A stretch of DNA of 64,000 nt from JAIBJN01 sp963802795 (lineage in GTDB: Bacteria > Actinomycetota > Thermoleophilia > Gaiellales > Gaiellaceae): NCBI GenBank assembly GCA_963802795.1, contig CAWDJV010000005.1, positions 992,001 through 1,056,000 on the forward strand, read 5' to 3'. Shown here one piece after another: positions 36,939 to 46,678 of this stretch. Within the stretch, counting starts at the first letter, position 1. Each line of letters begins with the position of its first letter. Made by a program: the position numbers and the translations under genes. The notes under the pieces were generated by a model. That model saw only the letters and a list, made by a program, of their open reading frames with translations, made no database searches and was not told where the DNA came from.

Positions 36939-39435
36939 TGACCACGCTCGCTCACAGGTCAGAGTTGGGCGGACCGAGAAATGGGGGCGTTCCCGCCCGC
37001 CGTGCGGTCGTGCGGTGGGCGTGGCGGATGTTCCGGCGTGAGTGGCGGCAGCAGATCCTCGTGGTGACGCTCCTCACCGTCGCAGTCGCGGCTGCGATCG
37101 GCAGCATCACGATCGTCCACAACACAGCCCCCGAGAACAACTCAGAGTTCGGCTCGGCCAACACCCAGCTTATGTTCGACGGCACCGATCCGCAGAATCT
37201 CGAGGCCGGCCTCGCCTCCGCAGACGAGTGGTTCGGGACGATCGACGTCACTGCCCATCGCTCGCTCGCCGTCCCCGGCAGCGTCGAGACAGTGGACATC
37301 CGCGCCCAGGATCCGGGCGGGGTGTACGGCCGCGAGCTGCTCGCACTCCGCAGGGGCAGCTACCCGACCGGTCGCGGCCAGGTCGCCGTCACAGACGGGG
37401 TGGCCGAGCTTCTCCAGCTCGACCTCGGATCGACCCTCGCGCTCGACGGTCTTCAGTGGGAGGTCGTCGGGATCGTGGAGAACCCGCGCAAGCTGAGCGA
37501 CGAGTTCGCCCTCGTCTCGCCCTCGTCCGCGGGCGCCGCGGACTACGTGACCGTCCTGGTCGACACCAACGACGAGTCGCTCGAGTCCTTCTTCGGACCG
37601 GACGACGACTCCCCACCGGCTTTCCAAGGAGCCCAGACGGTCGGGTCCGACAATCCGGAGGCGCCCACGCTGGCCATGTTTTCCGTGACCACCGTCTTCC
37701 TGCTCTTGGCTTCGCTCGTTGCCGCCGCGGGCTTCGCCGTAGTCGCGCAGCGACGCCTCCGCCAGCTCGGCATGTTCGCCGCCGTCGGCGCCACGGAGAA
37801 GCACGTTCGACTCGTGCTCCTGGCCAACGGCGCCGTCGTCGGAGCGATCGCCGCAGTCGTCGGGACGACCGCAGGCCTTGCGGCCTGGGTCGTGTTCGCC
37901 CCGACCCTCGAGTCGGCCGTCGACCATCGCATCGACCGGCTCAGCCTGCCGTGGTGGGTGATCGCAACGACTGTTCTCCTCGCCGTCCTCGCGGCGGCGG
38001 TGTCCGCGTGGTGGCCGGGACGAGCGGCCGCCCGCCTCCCGGTCGTGCTCGCACTCTCGGGGCGGCCACCGAGGCCGAGGCCCGCGCGCCACTCCGCGAT
38101 CGCGGCCGTCGCGCTGATCGCGGCCGGCGTAGGCAGTCTCGCACTGTCCAACCGAGACGAACCGCTGCTCATCGTCGCCGGGATCGTTGCGACGATCATC
38201 GGCGGCCTGCTCCTGGGCCCGCTGGCGATCCGGATCTTCTCCCGCCTCGCCGGGCGGGTCTCCATCGCGCCGCGGTTGGCGCTGCGGGATCTTGCCCGCT
38301 ACCAGGCCCGCTCCGGAGCGGCGCTCGCCGCCGTCACGCTCGCCCTCGGCATCGCTGCGAGCGTCGTCGTCGTGGCCTCGGCCGAGGCGGCAAAGAAGGC
38401 GGCTGAGCCGCCCACCCTCTCCGACCGACAGATCCGCGTCTACCTTGGCCCCTCGGAGGCTCGGGAGTTCACACCGGTGGACGCACCCGGTCAGCTCGAA
38501 CGCCTGGCCGCCAGCGTCCAACAGCTCGCCGCCCAACTCGACCAGGCGACGCTTGTTCCACTGAGCGATGCCGTGCAACCGGGCATGCAGCCGATGGTCT
38601 TCGGCGATACGCGAGTCTTTCCCGCGATCGACCTGACGAGGCAAGCGGCAGCAGGATGAACAGAGCACGAAGCCTGGCTCTACGTCGCCACGCCGGCGGT
38701 GCTCAGATACCTCGGAATCGACCCCGGCACGATCGATCGGGGCACGGACTTTCTCGTCGACCGGAGCGTCGCGACCGACGGGCTCGTCATATTCGAGCCC
38801 GACTGCACGCAGAGACCTCGCCGTCACGAACGTCCAGAGGATCGAGATCGGCGAGCGCCTGTTCGGCTCCGACAGCGCGCAGAAGCCCCCGAGCTTCATC
38901 ACGCTCGACGGTCTTCGGCGCCGCGGCTGGAAGCAGATCCCGGCCGGCTGGCTCGCCGAGTCGAGCCGGCCCCTGACGAGCGACCAGATCGCGGATGCCC
39001 GCCAGATCGCCGCCGATGCCGGCCTCACGATCGAGGTCGAACAGGAAGAAACCGCAGACGCGAGGATCATGGCCATCGCGACGGCCGCGGGCGCGATCCT
39101 GGCGCTCGCCATCCTGGCCATGACCGTCGGCCTGATCCGGAGCGAGAGCGCCGGCGACCTTCGCACCCTGACCGCGACGGGAGCTACCCCGTATCCGCCG
39201 CACGCTGACCGCCACCACCGCCGGGGCGCTCGCCCTCCTCGGCGCGCTCCTCGGCGTCGCCGGTGCCTACGTCGTCCTTGCGGCGCTGTTTCACGACAAG
39301 CTCGGCTATCTGAGCGACGTGCCGGTCCTCTACCTCGCCCTCGCAGTCATCGGGGTGCCGCTGGCCGCCGCCGCGGCCGGATGGCTCCTCGCCGGCCGCG
39401 AGCCGCCCGCCATCGCAAGGAGAGTCATCGAGTGA
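36935..39435 (+). CDS. FtsX-like ABC permease (at least three frameshifts)
   Basis: Large permease of about 833 residues, partner of the preceding ATPase. N-terminal helix (QILVVTLLTVAVAAAIGSITIV), long extracytoplasmic domain, then FtsX-type helix blocks FSVTTVFLLLASLVAAAGFAVVAQRRLRQLGMFAAVGATEKHVR and the second copy. The first 574 residues are in one frame to 38640. The remainder has to be joined from three more segments: LYVATPAVLRYLGIDPGT..., then LAVTNVQRIEIGERLFG...AILALAILAMTVGLIRSESAGDLRTLTATGA, then RRTLTATTAGALALLGALLGVAGAYVVL to VIE and the stop at 39435. Each segment keeps family-like sequence, so errors are more likely than decay. Exported substrate unknown. Confidence 0.85.
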
Positions 39436-40535
39436 CCCGCCACCGCTCCCGAGCCCTGGCACTGCTTCTCGTGCTTGCCGCGCTGGCGGCCACGGTCGCG
39501 GGATGCGGCGGCGGCGACGATGATGCGGGCGCCGTCGCGACCACGGCGGCGACCACCACGACTCCGTCCGCCGATCGGACGTGGAAGAAGGTCGTCCCGG
39601 GCGGCGACTGTCAGTGCTCCGACGGCTCGGAGTTCAGCTTCTGGGTGCGCGAGGCAAGCCCGCAGAAGGTCGTCCTCTATCTCCAGGACGGCGGCGCCTG
39701 CTTCTCCGCCGAGACGTGCGCACCGGAGAACGACCTCTACAACGATCAGGGTCAACGAAGGCCCGACCGGGCAGGGTGGCATGTTCGATTTCGCCGACAA
39801 ACGCAACCCCTTCGCCGACCACTCGGTCGTCTATGTCCCCTACTGCACGGGCGACGCGCACATCGGCAACGCGACGACGGAGTACGGCCCCGGCCTCACC
39901 GTCCACCACAACGGGTTACGTCAACGGCACCGCCGCCCTCGACCACCTGGCCGCTACCTTTCGCGGCGCAACCGAGGTCGTCGTGGTTGGTGAGAGCGCC
40001 GGCTCGATAGCCTCGCCGCTGTATGCCGGACTCATTGCGGATCGGCTCCCCGACGCCAGGGTCACCGTGCTGGCGCACGGATCGGGCGCGTACCCCGACG
40101 TTCCTCGCTTCAACGAAACCATCGCCGCCTGGGGCTTCAGCAACGCCATCCCGCCCTGGCCCGAGAACACCGGCCTGACCGCCAAGCAGTGGAGCTTCCC
40201 GGGGCTCTTCATCCAGAGCGGACGGCACGACCCGGACATCGTCTTCGCCCGTTTCGACTACGCCTACGACGAGACCCAGGAGGGCTGGTTCGAGGTCTCT
40301 CGGCATCCGTGCGAAGGATCTCCTGTCGCGCGTGAAGACGAACGAGACCCAGATCGAGAACGCCGGAGTGAATGTGCACAGCTACATCGCGCCGGGATAC
40401 GAGCACGTCGTGCTCAGCGACGGGCCGTTCTACACCGAGACGGTCAACGGTGAAAAGCTGGTCGACTGGGTGAGCAGGCTCATCGAGGGCGAGTCGGTCG
40501 ACGACGTGCACTGCACCGAGTGCCGCGCCGGCTGA
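39432..40535 (+). CDS. Pectinacetylesterase-like lipoprotein (several frameshifts)
   Basis: Begins with GTG overlapping the permease stop (GTGA). Signal peptide of lipoprotein type: LALLLVLAALAATVAGC, lipobox TVAGC, then a low-complexity Thr-rich linker. The body matches the pectinacetylesterase/Notum hydrolase family: VVLYLQDGGACFSAETC, VYVPYCTGDAHIGN, VNGTAALDHLA and the nucleophile motif VVVGESAGS. The end is ENAGVNVHSYIAPGYEHVVL...FYTETVNGEKLVDWV. The segments lie in three frames with breaks near 39755, 39915 and 40310, and the total length of 1104 bases is a multiple of three. Operon with PadR, ABC ATPase and permease. Substrate unknown. Confidence 0.75.
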
Positions 40536-40622
40536 GCGCCCTTCACCTCGAATTGACACCGGCAGCCGCCCCCGACAGCACGTGGGGAGGCTTTCAGCCG
40601 ACCCACGGAGCCGCCGCAAATG

Positions 40623-40660
40623 GCCAGCGCCAGAACCGGAGGTCCGGTCCTGGCGCTGGC
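40623..40660. terminator. Bidirectional hairpin between convergent genes
   Basis: GCCAGCGCCAG-AACCGG-AGGT-CCGGTC-CTGGCGCTGGC folds into a long, nearly perfect stem. It lies in the 148-base gap between the converging esterase and RTX-like genes and can serve both. There is no long U tract on either side. Confidence 0.6.
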
Positions 40661-40683
40661 AGTTGTGCAGAGCTCGCGCGGAG

Positions 40684-43670
40684 TCAGGACCTGGAGATGT
40701 CCTGGATCAGCTGGCTCAGATCAGCGCGGGGAAGCGTGCGCTCCTTGCCGCCGACCTCGAGCACGGTCTTGCCTCCGACGATGCGGACGTGGCTCTTCAG
40801 CCAGTCCTTGCCTGCGCGGCTCGCCGAGGTGACGGTGTCCGCGTTGCCGACGAGCGGGATCTCGGTGTCGTCGCCGTCCCCGCCGTCGAGAATGTCGATG
40901 CCGGCACCGCCGATGAGCACGTCGTCACCTGCGCCGCCGATCAGCACGTCGTTGCCGTCGCCGCCGATGAGGATGTCGTTGTCGTCGCCGCCGTTGACCG
41001 TCAGCTGGATCGACCCGGCGGCCAGGCCGGAGGCATCTACCACGTCGTCGCCGGCCAGCATGTTGAGCGTCAGCCGGTCGTTGGCGGCCTCCGCGCCGGT
41101 GATGTTCACCTGCGCGGCGAGCCCGAACGCCGACACGCCGGAGGCGTCGCCGAAGACGAAACTCACGTCGTCGCCGTTCGTGCCGCTGACGATCACGTTG
41201 TCCGCCTGGGCGTCCCCGCCTCCGCCGGCGGCCAGGTCGGTGTTCACCTCGGTGACGTCGGTGCCGCTGAGGTCGTTGACGACGATCGTGTCGGCGCCGC
41301 CGAGCGCCCGGAAGTCGATGCCCTCGACGTCGTCGAGGTCCATTGTCACGTTGGCGATGTTGCGGAAGAACAGGACGCGCCCGCCGTTCGCGGAGACGTC
41401 GATGTTCTCGGCGACGCTGGCGCCGTTGAACAGCATTTTGTCGCTGCCGTCCTGGCCCTCGAGCGTGTCGTTGTCGTCGCCCGGGTTCCACTGGAAGACG
41501 TCGTCGCCGGCGCCCATGAAGGCAACATCGTTGCCGTCGCCGCCGTTGACGAGGTCGTCTCCTTCGCTGCCGAGCAACTGATCGATGCCGAGACCGCCGT
41601 TCATCGTGAGCTGGATGCCGTCGGCCTCCAGCGACGTGGCGTTCACGACGTCGTCGCCGCCCAGGGCGTTGAGCGTCAGCCGGTCGTTGGCCTGCTCCTG
41701 GAAGAAGACGTTGACCGAGGTGTGCAGCCCGAGGACGTTGATCCCGCCGGCGTCGCCCGCTGCGGCGAAAACGTCGGCGCCCTGGGTGCCGTTGACGGTG
41801 ATCGTGTCGATCGCGCCGTCGCCGCCGCCGTTGGGGCCGCGCAGGTCGAGCCCCGCCTGGGTCAGGTCGGTGCCGCTCAGGTCGCCCACGACGATGTTGT
41901 CGTCGCCGCCCAGGGCCCGGAAGTCGATGCTCTCGACGTCGTCGAGGTCCATGATCACGTTGGCGATGTTGCGGAGGAACAGGACGCGCCCGCCGTTCGC
42001 GACGACGTCGATGTTCTCGCCGATGTTGGCGCCGAAGAAGAGCATGGTGTCGGTGCCGTCCTGGCCTTCGAGCGTGTCGTTGTCGTCGCCCGGGTTCCAC
42101 TGGAAGACGTCGTCGCCGGCACCCATGAAGGCCACATCGTTGCCGTCGTCGCCGAAGACGAAGTCCGCATTGTCGCCGCCGAGGAACACGTCGTTCCCCT
42201 GCGAGCCGGAGATCTGATCCTCGCCGGCGCCGCCGTCGACCGTCAGCTTGATCACACCGGCCGGGAGGGTTGTCGCCGTCACGGCGTCGTCGCCGCCCAG
42301 TGCGTTGACGACGAGCGATCGTTGGCCCCCTCGGCGTTGGCGATGTTCACCCGCGCCGACAGCCCGAGCACGGAGACCGAGGTTCCCGCGCCGAAGACGT
42401 TGATGATGTCGTCGCCGTTGGTGCCGTTCACGATGACGGTGTCGGCCTGCCCGTCTCCGGCAGTCCCACCGATCGTCCCTGCCTGATCGACGTCGAGCTC
42501 GACCAGGTCGGTGCCGGACAGATCGTTGACGGTCGTGGTGTCGGTGTTCCCCAGGGTGTTGAGGTCGATCGCCTCGACGTCGTCGAGATCCATGACGATG
42601 GTGCCGAGGCTGCGGGTGAACAGGACGCGCCCGCCGTTGGCCGACGCCTGGAAGTTCTCGGCGCCGCCGGAGCCGTTGAAGAGCATGGTGTCGGTGCCGT
42701 CCTGGCCCTCGACGATGTCGCTGCCGTCGCCCGGGTCCCACTGGAGGACGTCGTTACCGGCGCCCAGGAGGGCCACGTCGTTCCCCTGCTGGCCGTCGAC
42801 GAAGTCGTCGCCGTCGCCGCCGCGTAGGAGGTCGATGCCGTTGCTGCCGAGGATCGTGTCGTTGCCTGCACCGCCGTCCACGGTGGTCTGGATCAGCGCG
42901 GCCAGGTCGCCTGTGGCGGAAAAGCTGTCGTTGCCGCCGTTGGCATTGAGGGCGAGCTTCTCCGAGGTACCGATGTCGATCGAGAACGGCGCCGGGTCGA
43001 GGCGGTCGAACCGGACACGCGTGCCGTTGGCCGTGGCCGTGAACTGCTCGGCCGCGCCGCCGCCGTTCACCTCGACGGTATCTGTGCCGCCGGCGCCTTC
43101 GTTCAAGTCCGTGTCGTCGCCGGGGTTCCAGATCATCCGGTCGTTGCCGGCCTGTCCGAAGACCTGGTCGTCGTCGTCCCCGCCGGTGAGCGTGTCGTTC
43201 TCGCTCCCGCCGAACAGGAGGTCGAACCCGCCCTGGCCAAGCAGGGTGTCGTTGCCCGCCTCGCCGAACAGCTGGTCGCCGCCCGCGCCGCCGGTGAGGA
43301 CGTCGTTCCCGGCGCCGCCGAACAGATTGGCCCGCGGCAGCGCGCCGGCGGCCTGGTTGAGCGTGACCGTGTCTGCGCCGCCCAGGCTGGTGACCTGGAT
43401 CAGCGCGGTGTTCGCGACTGTCGGCGTGCCGCCGGCAACGGCAACCGCGCCGCCGTTCACCAGGATCTGTCCCGCCGCGTTCCGGCTGATCGTGAGGTTG
43501 TTGTCTTGGGCGTCGCCGAACACCCTGAGCGTGCCTTGGCCGGGGCTGAACGACGCCGTCACTGCCGCGCTTGCCGGCGGGCTCGCCGCCAAGATCGCAG
43601 CGATACCGAGCACGAGGCCGGCGAGTAGCCGGCGCGTCGCGTGCCGCCGGTGGTTACGTTTCGCATTCAT
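40684..43670 (-). CDS. Secreted RTX-like calcium-binding repeat protein (one frameshift)
   Basis: About 995 residues. ATG 43670 follows TAGGAG. Sec signal peptide: RRLLAGLVLGIAAILAASPPASA. The chain contains many hemolysin-type nonapeptides (GGAGNDVLTGG, GGDGNDVAFMGAGDD) and three larger modules of about 203 residues with the pattern FQWNPGDDNDTLEGQDGTDTMLFNGA..ENIDVSANGGRVLFxRNIANVxMDLDDVEgIDfRALGG. It ends with a classical RTX run (DILIGGDGNDVLIGGAGDDVLIGGAGIDILDGGDGDD) and a short basic tail. The frame breaks near 42318. RTX proteins bind calcium after export and serve as surface adhesins or enzymes; no catalytic domain is visible. A structured leader precedes it. Confidence 0.87.
41050..42880 (-). 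repeat. Three large internal repeats in the RTX-like gene
   Basis: The stretch coding for FQWNPGDDNDTLEGQD starts at equivalent positions near 41461, 42070 and 42711: the periods are about 609 and 641 bases. The two downstream copies (41440-41560 and 42050-42170) are almost identical in DNA, so they arose by recent duplication or are kept alike by gene conversion. The third is more diverged. Confidence 0.75.
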
Positions 43671-43680
43671 TTTTGTGAGC

Positions 43681-43905
43681 TCCTAAAGGCTGGTTGGAAG
43701 AAGCAGGAACCTTCTCCCTCCAGTGGGTGCGGCGGAAGGTGACTACCTCATGTCTTCGACTTCGGTTACCCACACTTGCGCCGGGGGCCTGCCGTACCTT
43801 GGGCGTCTGGCGCCCGTGTCTCGGCCGACGGGGCGCGGCACTGAGGCCGCCTTGCAGGCCTGCCGCGGAAATCCCCGCAAATGCGGCGTTTTCTATTCTG
43901 TGATC
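43681..43905 (-). promoter_or_regulatory. Structured leader of the RTX-like gene or small RNA (unidentified)
   Basis: 236 bases without a protein gene but rich in paired elements: ACCTTC/GAAGGT (43709-43714 with 43735-43740), GTGGGT/ACCCAC (43723-43728 with 43768-43773), GGGCG/CGCCC (43801-43815) and GCGGC/GCCGC (43835-43850). The second helix uses bases from inside the loop of the first, so they would form a pseudoknot or exclude each other. Read on the minus strand this is the leader of the RTX-like gene; read on the plus strand it ends in CCGC-AAAT-GCGG-CGTTTTCTATT, a weak terminator. I matched it to no known riboswitch consensus. Confidence 0.35.
43894..43899 (+). promoter_or_regulatory. 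-10 element of the TOPRIM gene, leaderless type
   Basis: TATTCT, seven bases, then GTG at 43907, with no ribosome site. Confidence 0.45.
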
Positions 43906-43906
43906 A

Positions 43907-44474
43907 GTGGATCTCTCGTCCCCACGTGCGGTCGTGCTCGTCGAAGGGATCAGCGATCAGCGCGCGCTCGAGGCGCTGGCCGAGCGCCGTGGGCGGGATC
44001 TCGCGCGCCGAGGGCGTCTCCATCGTTCCGATCGGCGGCGCCCAGCAGATCGGAAGCTTCCTGGATCGGTTCGGCCCTCGGGGGTTGGACGTCAGACTGG
44101 CGGGTCTGTGTGACGTGGGGGAGGAGGGCCACTTCCGGCGGGGACTCGAGCGGGCAGGTCTCGGCACCAACCTCACCCGGGCCGAGACGGAACGCCTCGG
44201 TTTCTACGTGTGCGACGCAGACCTGGAGGACGAGCTGATCCGCTCCCTCGGTGCCGCGTCGGTCGAACAGGTCGTCGACGCTCAGGGTGAGCTCGGATCG
44301 TTCCGCACCCTGCAGAACCAGCCTGCCTGGCGAGGGCTGACCACCGAGGCGCAGCTTCGGCGCTTCATGGGCACCCGCGGCGGCCGGAAGATCCAGTACG
44401 CACGCCTGCTCGTCGAGGCGCTGGATCTCACTCGGGTGCCTCGGCCGCTGGACGGGGTCCTTGCCCATGTCTGA
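43907..44474 (+). CDS. TOPRIM-domain protein (one frameshift)
   Basis: About 189 residues with an OLD-like TOPRIM nucleotidyl-transferase/hydrolase fold: AVVLVEGISDQRALEALAERRG carries the catalytic Glu, VSIVPIGGAQQIGSFL the second strand, and RLAGLCDVGEE the acidic metal-site strand. The second half (FYVCDADLEDELIRSLGAASVEQVVDAQGELGSFRTLQNQPAWRG) is typical of stand-alone TOPRIM proteins in actinobacteria. The frame breaks near 43998 in the GGGCGGGATCTCGCGCGCC region. No ATPase partner of the OLD/Gabija kind is next to it. It overlaps the MmcQ gene start by 8 bases. Confidence 0.75.
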
Positions 44475-44868
44475 TGCGAGCAAGCGGGAGTTGCCCGACG
44501 CCGGCGTGACCCTCGACGAGGTGCGGGCGTTCGCGCTCGAGCTCCCGCGGACGACCGAGGCGTTCGTACGGGGCCGGGTGAAGTTCAGGGTCGGTCGCAT
44601 CGTCTACCTGGACTTCTCGCGCGACGAGACCGTGATGGGCTTCGCGTTTCCGAAGGAGTGGCGTGCCGGGCTGGTGGCTGCGAACCCCGACAAGTTCCTG
44701 ATGCCACGCCAGTCGGACCTTCGCTACAACTGGGTAGACGTGCGGCTCGCCGCGATCGATGCGGCCGAGATGCAGGACCTCGTCGCCGACGCCTGGGCCA
44801 TGGTCGTGCCCGAGCGTGTGGCGCTCGCCTATGCGGAGCGCGAGGGTGGCCGAGAATCCCCGACGTGA
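44467..44868 (+). CDS. MmcQ/YjbR-family protein
   Basis: 133 residues of the YjbR/MmcQ fold (DUF419-like): VRAFALELPRTTEAFVRGRVKFRVGRIVYLDF, FAFPKEWRAGLVAANPDKF and LRYNWVDVRLAAIDAAEMQDLVADAWAMVVP. The proteins have a CyaY-like fold and are proposed to bind DNA, but no function is established. ATG 44467 lies inside the end of the TOPRIM gene, so the pair is cotranslated. Confidence 0.8.
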   Translation: MSDASKRELPDAGVTLDEVRAFALELPRTTEAFVRGRVKFRVGRIVYLDFSRDETVMGFAFPKEWRAGLVAANPDKFLMPRQSDLRYNWVDVRLAAIDAAEMQDLVADAWAMVVPERVALAYAEREGGRESPT

Positions 44869-44875
44869 TCTTGCG

Positions 44876-45648
44876 TCAGCGGGTGACCGCTTGCCGGTAG
44901 CGCCAGACCGAAAGCGTCCCGAAGACCGCGATGATGGCGAAGCACCAGACGACGGCTCCCCAGACGTCGTTGCCCGCGGGCGTGCCGAGGAAGAGCGCTC
45001 GGATCGCATCCACCATGGTCGTCACCGGATTGACTCGGCGAAGGTCTGGAGCCAGCTCGGCATCGAGTCCACCGGCACGAAGGCGGATGAGATGAACGTG
45101 AGCGGAAAGATGATCGTGAACCCGTACGCGTTCGCAGCCTCCGGGGACGAGGCGGCGAGCCCGATGAGCGCGAACACCCACGAGAACGAGTAGCCGATCA
45201 GGAGCACGAGCGCCATCCCGGCGACGATCTCGGGGACGCTCGAGTCGAAGCGGAAGCCGGCGACGATCCCGACCGCGAACATGATCGCGAGCTGGATCAC
45301 GTTCGTCCCGACGTCGGCGAGGATCCGGCCGGCGAGCACGGCCGGCGCCCACATCGGCAGCGACCGGAAGCGGTCGATCAGCCCCTTCTTCAGGTCCTCG
45401 GCCAGGCCGAGCGCGGTGACGAAGCCGCCGAAGGCCATCGACTGGACGATGATCCCGGGCATCAGGAAGTCGACGTAGTCGAAGCCGGGCGTCTGGATCG
45501 CACCGCCGAGGACGTAGACGAAGAGCAGCACGAACATCACGGGCTGCACGGTGAACCCGATCAGGAGGTCGGGCTGCCGGCGGATGCGCAGGAGACTGCG
45601 CTTGGCCAGAACGGCCGTGTCCGAGACGGCGTACGCGAGAGTGCTCAC
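44876..45648 (-). CDS. ABC-2 type permease, DrrB family (one frameshift)
   Basis: Membrane subunit of a two-gene drug/lipid exporter, about 257 residues with six hydrophobic segments (PVMFVLLFVYVLGGAI, GIIVQSMAFGGFVTALGLAEDLKKGLIDRFRSLPM, GMALVLLIGYSFSWVFALIGL and others). The family motif LAEDLKKGLIDRFRSLPM is intact. The frame breaks near 45035: FAES joins to VNPVTTMVDAIRALFLGTPAGNDVW in the other frame, which is the conserved NP loop and last helix. GTG start overlaps the ATPase stop. Confidence 0.9.
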
Positions 45649-46640
45649 CGGCGCTCGCCCTCATCCGGGTTGTCCCCGCCGTCCTCGTGGCCCGGCTCGG
45701 CGACGTGCCCGGTCAGCCTCAGGAAGACGTCGTCCAGCGTCGGGCGGCGAAGGGCGATGTCGTCGATCCCGACCCCTGCCTCGTCCAGGCGCCGCACCGC
45801 CTCGGCGATCGCGCCGCTGCGGCGGCGAAGGGGGACCCGTAGCGAACCGTCCTCGAGAAACGGCCGTTCGGCGGCGATCGCCGCGAGCGCGGCGACGGCC
45901 TCCTCGTGGCTACCGTCTTCGAGGCGGATCTCGAGCCGGTCGCCGCCGACCTGGGCCTTCAGCTCGTCCGGTGTCCCCTCGGCGATCACGAGGCCGTGGT
46001 CGATGACGGCGATCCGGTCTGCGAGGCGGTCGGCCTCGTCCAGATACTGCGTGGTGAGGAGAACGGTCGTCCCTCCGGCGACGAGTGCCTCGAGCCCCTC
46101 CCAGAGGCCCAGTCGGCTGCGGATGTCGAGCCCGGTGGTCGGCTCGTCCAGGAAGACGACCGGCGGCCGGGCGACGAGCGCGGCTGCGAGGTCGAGGCGG
46201 CGGCGCATGCCGCCCGAGTAGGTGCGGACGAGCCGCTCGCCGGCCTCGACGAGATCGAAGTCCTCGAGCAGCTCGCCGGCGCGTTCCGCGGGCCGACGGC
46301 GCCCGAGGTGGTAGAGGCGCCCCACCATCTCGAGGTTCTCGAAGCCGGTCAGATTCTCGTCCACTGCCGCGTACTGCCCGGCGAGCCCGATGTGCGCTCG
46401 TAGCCTCGCTGCCTCGCGCACGACGTCGAAGCCGGCGACGCGCGCCGAGCCGCGGTCGGGCTTGAGGAGAGTCGTCAGGATCCGCACCGCCGTCGTCTTG
46501 CCCGCTCCGTTGGGACCGAGAAGGCCGAAGACGCTCCCGGCCTCGACCAGGAGATCGACACCGCGCAGCGCGACGACGTCGCCGTAGCTCTTGTGCAGAC
46601 CGCGGGTCTCGACTGCGGCTTCCCCCGGCACGGCCCTCAC
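45645..46640 (-). CDS. ABC transporter ATPase, DrrA family
   Basis: 331-residue ATPase. Walker A LLGPNGAGKTTAV, signature TYSGGMRRRLDLAAALV, Walker B PVVFLDEPTTGLD and the H-loop LLTTQYLDEADRLADRI, followed by a DrrA-type C-terminal domain (RRPTLDDVFLRLTGH). Pairs with the following DrrB-like permease for export of a hydrophobic compound. The GTG at 46640 or the in-frame GTG at 46631 may be the start. Divergent from the glycosyltransferase. Confidence 0.9.
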   Translation of the reverse strand: MRAVPGEAAVETRGLHKSYGDVVALRGVDLLVEAGSVFGLLGPNGAGKTTAVRILTTLLKPDRGSARVAGFDVVREAARLRAHIGLAGQYAAVDENLTGFENLEMVGRLYHLGRRRPAERAGELLEDFDLVEAGERLVRTYSGGMRRRLDLAAALVARPPVVFLDEPTTGLDIRSRLGLWEGLEALVAGGTTVLLTTQYLDEADRLADRIAVIDHGLVIAEGTPDELKAQVGGDRLEIRLEDGSHEEAVAALAAIAAERPFLEDGSLRVPLRRRSGAIAEAVRRLDEAGVGIDDIALRRPTLDDVFLRLTGHVAEPGHEDGGDNPDEGERR

Positions 46641-46666
46641 GCTACCGGAGGCGGCTCGCGAGGCAC

Positions 46667-46672
46667 TAGAGT
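46667..46672 (+). promoter_or_regulatory. -10 element of the glycosyltransferase gene
   Basis: TAGAGT followed by six bases and the codon ACG at 46679; the same geometry as the leaderless promoters elsewhere in the window. Confidence 0.4.
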
Positions 46673-46678
46673 CGGAGG

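Noticed and set aside
40582..42486. Long plus-strand open frame across the RTX-like gene
   Set aside because: Antisense to a clear RTX repeat protein; its repetitive sequence only mirrors the repeats.
43681..43905. c-di-AMP (ydaO), c-di-GMP or cobalamin riboswitch, or tmRNA/6S RNA
   Set aside because: I compared the consensus cores I know and none of the invariant blocks is present, so I only report an unidentified structured region.
43907..44868. Anti-phage defence system (OLD/Gabija-like)
   Set aside because: The TOPRIM protein has no ATPase domain and no helicase partner; the neighbour is an MmcQ-type protein.
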